This document shows, in pieces, positions 12,065 through 24,000 of a DNA stretch of 64,000 nucleotides; the stretch's first letter is position 1, and each line of letters begins with the position of its first letter. Where the stretch lies: assembly GCA_028015205.1 (NCBI GenBank), contig CM051511.1, positions 3,286,001 to 3,350,000 of the forward strand, written 5' to 3'. The notes under the pieces were generated by a model, which made no database searches, was not told the origin of the DNA, and saw only the letters and a list, made by a program, of their open reading frames with translations. The position numbers and the translations under genes were made by a program. Source of the DNA: Mytilisepta virgata (lineage: Eukaryota > Mollusca > Bivalvia > Mytilida > Mytilidae).

Positions 12065-15000
12065 TCACCAAACTCTACATTTATTTGATGGGTTCATAAA
12101 CGATCTAGCAGGACAATTGAATGCTCTTGAAAATTCCTCAAAATTCTGAAATGGTCCGATAACCCTAAAAAAGAACGATCTATATAGTATTAAAAAACGC
12201 ATCGAGAACTACAATTTAATTTTCTCACAGATAATAACACTAATAACACACCTCTGATCTTAAATAGCCCTATCTATCTTGTTCAATCTTGACAATCTTG
12301 ATTTTTACCATTTCTGATATTTCAGATCAAATCAAAATAACAAGACCATAAAAATATATAACGCCCTGAAGTCAATGACGACTGGGTAAATTCCAGTTCA
12401 TATAAATTATCAAAGTTTTATCAGGGATAAGATGATTGCGTGACCGTTACAGTGTTTTAATATCGAAGATGATGTTGGACCTATTCCCACATTTCCTGTT
12501 CCTGCACCGATTTGTGATAAACTGTGTTGAACTTTACGACGGGTGCCGTATATGGAGCAGGAACTGCTTACCCTTCCGGAGCACATAAGTTCACTCCTGT
12601 TTATTGTTTTTTAGTTTTCAGTGTTTATTTGTTGTGCTTGTGGTTGTTCATTTGTCTTCCCGGATTTGTCTTTCCAATGGATTACGTTTTTTGGTTTGCT
12701 CCTTAGGTATATTTGTCGTATATTTGTCCTCTTTAAGAATGAATTGTTTAATATTTAATTTGACCTATCTTGATTGACACAAGTCAGTTTGTCTTTTTAT
12801 GGAGTTATTATCTTGATTTTGTTTGAAAATATGATAAATGCAGAAAAACAAGGAAAATAAGAAAAAACAAGAAAGAAAGAAAAACACTCAAAATGAAACG
12901 CGGTTTACAAGTGTAATAAGTAAATGAAATGGGGTAAGTGTTTACTGCATATCAACCTTAAAACGTATCCGACAAATACAGAAAAAGCCACCGTAGTATT
13001 CACGGACTAATGATTTTGAATAGAAAGTCCCTTGTCAAAACAATGATTCTAAAATATAGCTGAAATAGCATAAAATCTAAAGCAATTTAAAAGAAAAGTG
13101 CAAAAGAAATTTATATAAGTATATTGTTGCGAATTTACCAGATATTAAAATATTAAAATCAAAACTCTGTAAACATTTAATTATAATTTCATAATATATA
13201 ATGTACGTCAGATAACGACGATTATTTTCCGTTCATCACAGCAGAAAACTTTTGTATGTGTTTCAAGGTTTTGAATTGATAAGTAATGTATAAAAGCATA
13301 TTCAGGTTAATGAGAAATACCGTTATTTAAATTTTTAATTATTTGATTACCTATACTTTCCATTACTATGGTTGTCTGTTCTGATCATCTGCACAGCTTT
13401 TTCTGGTCGAACAAGGTCACACCAAACCTAGTTCATAGAAGAATGTCAAACACTAATATGATACAACTGTCCTTCCCGAAAATCTTACATGATATATTAG
13501 GGTAATTTTGTATTGCAAAATGAAATTTATTATTTCAAAAATCCTGAACAACAATTCTGAAAATATAACATATTCAAGGAACGCCTTTTTTATTGAATAA
13601 ATCGAAATGAATAACATGATTTATGAAAGGAAATGTTACCAATGACAACAATCAATCAACGTCATCAAATAGACAGGCCCTCAGACAAAAATAACATAAA
13701 AAACAAAAAACACAAATCCAGAAACAACAGAGTCTTGGTACAGATACTGAACAGTTCCCGGGTTAAATCGGTTTAACGGGTACTCAAACATCATCCGTAT
13801 ATCGCCTGACCCTATGGTCTATAAAACTTACTATAAAAGTCGGTATAGTACGATTACCAACAATGTAACCGCTTTCTAGAAAAAGTTAAAATTGGTTGGA
13901 CGGCACATAATCTAGACAGTCCTGGAATATTACGGGATATGTTGCATTTATTTGGTATGTGTGTTTTTTTTAGAGAAACAGGATGTTTTGGGCAGGTTAT
14001 GTCATAACCTTCCTTAAAAGGGGAGGTAATGTTACGTGACGCTACCTGATAATGATCCTTGCGCATCTATTCAGATGGGTATACTTCGATTTTAATTGCT
14101 TATTGTTAATTAGGTCGGGTACTGTAGTTTGTGAAGGTAGTGTTTTTAATATAATTGTTTGTATTTAATCATATTTTTTAGTGTCAGAGTTTGATTAATT
14201 AGTTTCGCTTCGTCATTGTTTTGGTATTTTTATTGAACATGTGTGAACACGTTGTCATGTGTCAAGGACAGATTATTGTAGGTAAAGTAAAGTCAAGAAA
14301 TACCAAAGGGATATTCGAAGGAGAGAAAAATCGTAACAACTGACAAACTCCGGAGAACAACGAAGACAAGACCAAAACAATACATGCACTACAATTAAAA
14401 ACTAAAAACATATGAACAACATGGACCCCACCAAAAAACCGGGGGTAGACTCACCCAAGTAGCACAAAACATTTTCATGATATTTTTAAAAGGTCAGATA
14501 AATGATTTTCAAAAATGTTATCAAAATAATATTTTCAGGATGTCATGTAAATGTTTTTTTGGATAATCTTTATAATGTTCTCTTGAAACATTGATCGGAA
14601 ACGTTTCAAAAATATTTTAAAAACGTTTCAAATAAATATTACTATATCACTTTATAAGAACATCTTATTTCAATGTTTTAAAAATATTTTATAATATTTT
14701 CCTAGTTTTAACATTATATTTTCAGAATATCAATAAAATGTTAGAGGAAAGGGTTTTTATATAACATTTTCTATACATGAAATAAACATTCTGTAAAATC
14801 GTTTTTCAAAAATATCTGAAAAACATCTTTTTAAAAATGTATAATAAATATCATGAAGAAATATTTTTGAAAAATGTCTTTGAAATATTATGTTTCATGT
14901 TATGGTAACATTTCTATAAAATATTCTGACAGAAATATTTTAAAAAAGTGAAAATAAATTGCTGTAAAAATATTTTCCCTAAACATTCTAAAAACATTTT

Positions 15001-18000
15001 AGGAAAATATTTCTTTAATGTTTATGATAAATATTATTGATTCTCGCTTTAAGAATATTTCATTTAAAATGTTATTAAAATATTTTCATGATATTTTTCA
15101 AATATCAATATAATGTTTCAAAAAATATTTTTATTTAATGTTTTCTATATGTGAAATAAACATTCTGGTAAAATATTTTTTAAGGAATTAATAAAATTTA
15201 AAACAGACATTAGGGAACGAAACTTACACAGGAAAATTCCACACCAGAGAGGATATAGACACCAACCATATTGACAATAATTTGGAATCTCATCAGCAAT
15301 AACTAATGCCGTTTGTGTTTAAAATCAAGTGACTTTATTTCATATTTGAAGAATTTCCAAAGTTTATAATAAAGAGTTATAGGATTATTAACCATGACGA
15401 TCAAGATCATTCTGACGTTTTCCGGAATAGATATTTTTTTTATTAAAAGCAAGTGATTGTATGAAAAATTGATATTTTCACCTAAGACAATCAAGAACTT
15501 ATTATTGTCATTTATTGTTAACCGAATTTGAGAATATTTATTATAAAAATCCGTTAACTTCCTAAGGCTTGTTGTATTATTATTTCCGATGCTGCTGAGT
15601 CCCGCCCATATATTGTTTTTGACAGGCATATAGAATCACTCTAATTATAAGGTAATGGCTACAAGTCCCGCCTATACTGACCATGTGATATAGCGAACTG
15701 AAGTTGAAATATTTCACTTTTATTGCTAGCGTAGAAATGACTAGACGTTTTAACAGAAAAAGAAAAGCCAAAAAAGCTAAAAACCGACTGAAAAATAGAA
15801 CTGCAATGCAGTCAACTCGTATAAAGAAAAAACTTCTGAAAGCAAAACAACATGTTTTAAATTTATCAAAAACGAAATTAAATGATCACGATTATATATT
15901 ATTATCAAAAGGGCTAAAATTTATCCCAAATCCGAGAACAAACATTGTCAAGCAAGAATTATTAAATGACTTCGATGAACTTGCGAGAAAAATGAGATGT
16001 CGTTATTTCTTTCATAATAAATCGGACAATATACATCCGTTCTATTTAAAATCAAACCACAACCCAGCCTTTACCTGTAATACTTTAGAAAATTATATCA
16101 GTCTTACCAAATTGGAGTTATCTTATATGCCAGTCAGAAAATTCCGTGACAATATGTCCATATCCGAAAGAAAAAGTATAAAAAATCTTAAAAACAACAA
16201 AAACATTGTGATTAAGAAAGCCGATAAAAATGGAAACGTCATTGTCTTAGATAAAGAGAGTTATCTCACGGAAGGTTTTCGGCAATTAACACTCCCACAT
16301 TATGAGGAAATTGAAAAACACGATTTAGAAACACTACAATTAGAAATGAATACATATATTCAAAAAATGTATGTCGATGGTGCTTTGGATGAAATAACTT
16401 TTAAATATCTGAAGGATGGTACACAGAAAAAAGCTTGTCCCGGGCGCATTTATTTTCTTCCAAAAGTACATAAATTATGTACAAACGTGGTCAATAACAT
16501 AATAATTGCTGGTTTTAATCCTGATGGTATAATACCACCTGGTCGCCCCATCATTTCACAGTCGGGATCTTTTTTCGAAAATGTTGGTTATTATATAGAT
16601 CATTTTTTGGTTCCGATTGTTATGAAACAATACACTTATATAAAAGACAGCGCTGCATTTATTAACACAATTGAATCTCTACAACCTAGAACCAACTGTT
16701 TATTAGTTACTTATGATATTACAAATATGTTTACAAATTGTCCGATTGATGAATTATTAATTGCTGTTGAGAAAGCTTATTCAAGTTTCGAAAAATCTGA
16801 ATACAAATTAAAATCTCCGCCTACCAAAGATATTATGTTCCTTCTAAAATGTATTTTAGAAAACAATGTTTTCGAATTCAATAAAAAAATATACAAACAG
16901 AAAATCGGTACAGCAATAGGTGCAGTTCCAAGCCCGGAAATTTGTGATATTTTAATTTTCGAAATTATAGAAAAGATCGTGAATCCCTTCCCACACAAAG
17001 AAAAAATATTTTATTCCGGGAGATACAGAGACGACGGGTTTATAATATTTGACGGAGAAATACGAGAAATGGAATTGTTTTTCGAAATAGCTAATAGCAT
17101 TCATAAATTTGTAAAATTTACATTTAAAATTACAACGAAAGAAACCGATTTTTTAGATTTGCATATTTTCAAAGGAAATAGATTTGCCGAAACAAATATT
17201 TTGGATTTAAAAATTTCTGTTACGGCCGAAATCACCTTTTAAATTGTAGCCAACAAAAGACACAAATCAATAATAAAATTTAACAAGATTTATTATATAC
17301 AAAGTTTACAAAAAATATTACAAAAAGAAACTAAAATGTCAACTTAACTGTCATGACTGTTCAAAATCCTGTTTTTTCTTGATCCGGAATTCTTATCCCG
17401 GACGAGCCCCCATGTTATGATATTGTAATTATTATATGTATTTATCTTGGCCTGGTTTGTTTTGTGTGGCCTTGTGACGTGTATAATGTGTTTACATAAT
17501 ACTTATAGTTGTTTACCAAATAATGTTATAACTGCGCAGTTTAGAAATCACTGGAACAATAATGGATACTGGTGGAATGACTAGAACTTTCTATTTGACT
17601 TACGTAATAATTATGGTGTGATTCGAACTTCTACCGTATTCCAGAAGTTTCCGTTCTACAGTATATATATGGACACGAAAGTTAAACTTGCAGAGCATAG
17701 CATATTGGACCGTACATAGACATTCTTGTGTTCTCAGCTGTTGGATTTATTTACGTTTCATACATCGTACTTGACAGACTGTTATTTTCATTACATCATA
17801 CTAGATTGTGACTGATTGGATATAATATTCCGTTTGGATTCAGACAACAGTGACCAGAATTCCGGATCAAGAAAAAACAGGATTTTGAACAGTTAAGTTG
17901 ACATTTTAGTTTTTTTGTAATATTTTTCGTAAACTTTGTATATAATAAATCTTGTTAAATTTTATTATTGATTTGTGTCTTTTGTTGGCTACAATTTAAA

Positions 18001-21000
18001 GGTGATTTCGGCCGTAACAGAAATTTGGGGGCTCGTCTCGGGAGAACGTTCATATCTTATTAAATTTGTTCAGTATTTTTATTAGAATTAGCCAACAAAA
18101 TTCTACAAAATGGCATTTGATGCTGGTAAATTTTTGAAAACGCCAGACCTGGAAGGGTTTGATAAATTAAAGAAAGAAGAATTAGTGTTGCTTGCTAAAC
18201 ATCTAAAAATAGATTTTAGAACATCTATGAGAAAACAAATTATAAAAAATTTGGTAATAGACAATTTAGTCGATTCAGAAATTTTTGGTGAAGAGGCTCT
18301 TGACCTCAAGGTCGAAAATGTTGATGTTTTCAAATTAAAACAGCTTGAATTAGAACATGAACTTAAATTAAAACAACTTGAATTAGAAAAGGAAGATAGA
18401 TTTAAATTAAAACAATTGGAAAACGAAGTTAAATTAAAACAATTAGAAAAAGAAGATGAATTTAAATTAAAACAATTACAGGCAGAACTTGAAATGAAGG
18501 AAAGGTTAGAGATGGAGAAAATAAAAATAGAAATGGCTAAAGTAGAAAGCAACACTAAGTCAAAATCAGAACATTTTGAGGCAGCAAAAAATATACGTTT
18601 GGTTCCTAAATTTTGTGAAAAAACTGTTGATAAATTTTTTCCACAATTTGAGAAAATTGCTCAAAATTTGAAATGGCCAAAGCATTATTGGACTACAATG
18701 TTGCAAAGTGTTTTTGTGGGCAAGGCCGCTGAAATTTACTCAGCACTTTCTTCAGAAAAAAGTTCTGATTATGACACTGTTAAACAGGAAGTTTTGAAAG
18801 CTTATGAGCTAGTGCCAGAAGCATATAGACAGAAATTTAGGTCTTATAAAAAGTTTGAAACACAAACCTATGTTGAATTTGCTAGGGAAAAAGAAGATTT
18901 ATTTGATAAATGGCTTACGTCAAAGAAAATAGATAAAAATTTTGATAAATTAAGACAATTAATGTTATTAGAAGAGTTCAAGCAGTGTGTTAATTTAGAC
19001 TTAAAAACGCATTTAGATGACAAAACTGTTGAGACATTGCAAGATGCAGCTGTTGTTTCCGATAATTATACCATTTCACATAAAAGAAGTTTCAAAGGTC
19101 AAAATTTTACTTCAAGCGGAAACTACAAAAATCAAAGCACTGAGCGTACTGATTGTAAGCCTGTTGCACAGAATAAGAGTCCGTCTAGTTATAATATGTC
19201 TGGTCCAAAGTTTGATACTTTTGAGAAGAAGTCACTAACTTGTGCTTATTGTAAGAAAAATGGTCACCTGATGGCTGATTGTTTTAGACTCCAGAAGAAG
19301 AATGAAAGAGATCATAAGCCCAAGTCCAGTGCTTGTACGACACCCGTTGTTACCAATAAGTTGGAATGTCCTGCGAGTCAGGCTTTTAAGTCCAGTTTTT
19401 GTGATTACATGGAGGATTATAAGCCCTTTCTGTCTGATGGGTTTGTTTCTATTGTTGATAATACTACTCCTCAGCCTATTAAGATTTTACGGGACACTGG
19501 AGCTTCTCAGTCTTTGTTGTTAGAAGGTGTGTTGCCTTTGTCCGAGGAGACGTCCGTTGGTGCCTCCGTTTTGTTACGAGGTGTGGAGTTAGGTTGTATA
19601 GATGTTCCCCTCCATCGTATTTATTTGAAATCAGATTTAATTACTGGACCAGTTGTTGTGGGTGTTCGTCCTACTCTCCCTGTTGAGGGTGTTTCATTAT
19701 TGCTAGGAAATGATCTAGCTAGGAACAAAGTGGTTGCTGAACCAATTGTTACAAGTGAACCGGTGGTGGATGTTAAATCACCTGAAGAAGATGCTGAACT
19801 GTATCCAGCTTGTGTTGTTACTAGGGCAATGGCAAGAAAAAAACAAGATGAGGATTTACAAGAAGGCCAGTATGATTATATGGACCTTTCTGACACTTTC
19901 CTTGCCGACATTGAAGGTCTCGGTAGCTCAGAAAAGGCCATAAGACCACCTGGTACTAACAAACGTGTAATTATGCCATGGCCAGACGTGAACAGCCATT
20001 CATTAGACAAAAGAACATTTAGGGAAGAACAGAATAAAGACCCTGAGGTTCTTCAGCTCTGCAAGAGGGCTCTACCCCAAGAAGAAGCAGACAAAGTTGC
20101 CGAATGTTACTACCATCAAGACGGCATTTTGATGAGGAAGTGGAGGCCCCCTGATGCTATCCCAGAGGAGGAATGGAGAGTGGTATACCAAGTGGTGGTG
20201 CCTAAAGTCTATAGGCAAGAAATTATTGGTCTTGCCCATGACACCCCCTTGGCTGGACATTTAGGTATAAGGAAGACTTGTCTTAAGATATTACAACATT
20301 TCTACTGGCCCAGACTTAGAAATGATGTCACAGAATACTGTAAATCATGCCATATATGCCAGGTTGTTGGCAAGCCTAACCAGAAAATACCACCAGCACC
20401 ACTTCTGCCAATTCCAGCCTTTGAAGAACCTTTCAGCCGAGTGCTTATTGATTGCGTTGGACCTTTACCAAAGACCAAGACAGGAAATGCTTATTTATTA
20501 ACGATCATGTGTACATCCACTCGCTTTCCTGAGGCTATTCCCTTAAGGAATATCAAGACACCAACTATTGTCAAAGCTCTTATCAAATTTTTCACATTAG
20601 TAGGACTTCCTAAGTCTATACAGTCCGACCAGGGTTCAAATTTTATGTCAGGTTTATTTCAGCAGGTCGTTTACCAGTTAGGGATTACTCAGTATAGATC
20701 AAGTGCTTATCATCCAGAATCTCAAGGTGCCTTAGAACGTTTTCATCAAACACTGAAGAACATGATTAGAACTTTTTGTCTTCAATTTGACAGGGACTGG
20801 GATGATGGTGTTCACTTTCTACTTTTTGCGGTCCGAGAGGCTGTTCAAGAATCCCTTGGTTTTAGCCCCTTTGAGTTAGTGTTTGGTCATACTGTAAGGG
20901 GACCTTTGAAATTGATTAAGGAAAAATGGCTTACTGAACACACTGACTTGAATCTTCTAGACTATGTATCTAGATTTAAAGAAAAATTGTATACTGCTTG

Positions 21001-24000
21001 TCAAATTGCTCAGAAAAACTTAAAAACTGTACAGAATAAGATGAAAATATGGTATGATAAAGATGCCAGGGACAGAGTTTTTGAGCCTGGTGATAAGGTA
21101 CTTGTATTTTTGCCAGTCCCTGGGCATCCTTTACAGGCTAAATACTGTGGTCCTTATACAATTGACAGTAAAATCAATGATTTGAATTATATTGTAAAAA
21201 CTCCAGGTCGGCGTAAACAAAATAGAGTGTGTCACATTAATATGTTAAAACCATATTTTGAGCGTACTAATGAAGGTGAGAGTAAACCAGTTGCCACTTT
21301 AGCCATGGTTAAATCGGAGAACGATCATGACAAACCAGATATAATTGAACCATCTTTTGATTCGAAGACTATGGAACAAACTGTTAGATTGAAAAATTCA
21401 GAAATTTTGTCAAATTTAGACTCAAAACTTGCACATCTGTCTTTCGATCGCAGACAAAAATTGAAAACTTTGGTATTTTCTTTTAAAAATCTTTTTCCAG
21501 ATGTGCCAAACAAAACCACTGCTGTTTGTCATGATGTTGATGTAGGCGATGCTTCTCCAATTAAGCAACATCCTTACCGGCTCAATCCACTTAAACTTGA
21601 TGTTATGAGACAAGAAATTAGATATATGCTTGACAATGATATTATTGAGCCGAGTAACAGTGACTGGAGCTCTCCTTGTCTTCTTGTACCCAAACCAGAT
21701 AAAACCTTTCGTTTCGTTACTGATTTCAGAAAATTAAACTCAGTCTCAAAATCTGACTCCTATCCGATTCCAAGGATAGACGATTGCATTGATAACATTG
21801 GACAATCAAAATTCGTAAGCAAATTCGATTTATTAAAAGGTTACTGGCAGGTCCCCCTGACACCGAGAGCTCGTGAAATATCAGCTTTTGTCACACCAGA
21901 CGGCTTATTTCAATATACTGTCATGCCGTTTGGTATGAAAAATGCTCCAGCTACATTTCAAAGAATGATTAATAATGTTATAAAAGATTTAGACTGTTGT
22001 TATGCTTATATTGATGATCTTATTGTATGTAGTGATAGCTGGGAAGAGCATTTAACACATTTATATGATACTTTTGATAGATTGTCACAATCAAATTTGA
22101 CTGTTAATCTTGCTAAAAGTGAATTTTGTAAGGCCACTGTTGATTATTTAGGGCACACAGTTGGCCAAGGTCAAGTGAAACCTATTATGGCTAAAGTGGA
22201 CGCAATTACCAATTTTCCTCCTCCTACAAATAAAAAACAACTTATGAGATATTTAGGCATGATTGGATTTTACAGAAAATTTTGTTCAAATTTTGCTACT
22301 GTTGTTCAACCATTGACTCATCTTTTACGGAAAGATTCTAAATTCATCTGGAGTGATAATTGTCAAAACTCTTTTGAAAAAAGCAAATCACTTTTAATTA
22401 ACAGTCCCGTTCTTATCACTCCAGACTTTAAAAAGCAATTCAAACTTGCCGTTGATGCAAGTGATGTAGGAGTTGGAGCCGTTTTATATCAAGAAACAGA
22501 TGATAATGTTGAGAAACCTATATCATATTTTTCCAAGAAATTAGATAAACATCAGAAAAATTATTCCACTATTGAAAAAGAATGTTTTGCACTGTTGTCT
22601 GCACTTCAACATTTTGATGTATATTTAAATCCCACTATGCATCCTATTCTGGTTTATACTGATCATAATCCTCTCACCTTCATACATAAAATGAGAAACA
22701 AGAACCAGAGGTTGACTAGGTGGAGTTTATTGTTACAGGAATATGATATTATTGTAAAACATATTAAAGGTAAAGATAATGTAATAGCAGATGCTTTATC
22801 TAGATCTTATTAAAACACTGTATACATACTATATATATATATATATTTTTGTATATATTGTTCATGAAGTTCTCGTTACACTCAAACTTCTTTTAAGGGG
22901 GGAGGTGTTATGATATTGTAATTATTATATGTATTTATCTTGGCCTGGTTTGTTTTGTGTGGCCTTGTGACGTGTATAATGTGTTTACATAATACTTATA
23001 GTTGTTTACCAAATAATGTTATAACTGCGCAGTTTAGAAATCACTGGAACAATAATGGATACTGGTGGAATGACTAGAACTTTCTATTTGACTTACGTAA
23101 TAATTATGGTGTGATTCGAACTTCTACCGTATTCCAGAAGTTTCCGTTCTACAGTATATATATGGACACGAAAGTTAAACTTGCAGAGCATAGCATATTG
23201 GACCGTACATAGACATTCTTGTGTTCTCAGCTGTTGGATTTATTTACGTTTCATACATCGTACTTGACAGACTGTTATTTTCATTACATCATACTAGATT
23301 GTGACTGATTGGATATAATATTCCGTTTGGATTCAGACAACAGTGACCAGAATTCCGGATCAAGAAAAAACAGGATTTTGAACAGTTAAGTTGACATTTT
23401 AGTTTTTTTGTAATATTTTTCGTAAACTTTGTATATAATAAATCTTGTTAAATTTTATTATTGATTTGTGTCTTTTGTTGGCTACAATTTAAAGGTGATT
23501 TCGGCCGTAACAGAAATTTGATCCCGGACGAGCCCCCCCAAATTTCTGTTACGCACATCTGGAAAAAGATTTTTAAAAGAAAATTACAACGAAAGAAACC
23601 GATTTTTTAGATTTGCATATTTTCAAAGGAAATAGATTTGCCGAAACAAATATTTTGGATTTAAAAATTTCTGTTACGGCCGAAATCACCTTTTAAATTG
23701 TAGCCAACAAAAGACACAAATCAATAATAAAATTTAACAAGATTTATTATATACAAAGTTTACAAAAAATATTACAAAAAGAAACTAAAATGTCAACTTA
23801 ACTGTCATGACTGTTCAAAATCCTGTTTTTTCTTGATCCGGAATTCTGGTCACTGTTGCCTGAATCCAAACGGAATATTATATCCAATCAGTCACAATCT
23901 AGTATGATGTAATGTAAATAAATGTGTGTGTCAAGGATGATGTGTGAGACGTAAATAAATCCAACAGCTGAGAACACAAGAATGTCAGGTCCAATAAGTT

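Larger units (their letters stand above)
17413..23512 (+). mobile_element. Gypsy/Ty3 LTR retrotransposon, Gmr1-like, copy 1 (intact)
   Basis: Full-length 6.1-kb element with two 607-bp LTRs (17413-18019, 22906-23512; TGTTA...TAACA), a proline-type PBS, one uninterrupted gag-pol ORF and a polypurine tract. The LTRs look identical by eye, so the insertion is recent. It sits inside the downstream LTR of copy 2, in opposite orientation. It lacks the 5-bp TSD expected of integrase and is instead flanked by a 268-bp duplication plus junction sequences. No env-like ORF is present. Confidence 0.93.

Noticed and set aside
13140..13350. [21 protein letters not shown] frame as the last exon of the M13 gene
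   Set aside because: No acceptor AG before it, too close to the donor at 13350, and a far better last exon with FNC...MNP...CRVW exists at 12164-12065.
15303..15629. 108-codon - strand ORF upstream of the Penelope-like ORF
   Set aside because: No domain, no homologous pattern, lies in AT-rich 5' region of the element; probably chance.
19017..21613. Many short ORFs in other frames of the Gypsy elements
   Set aside because: Shadows of the long gag-pol frame.
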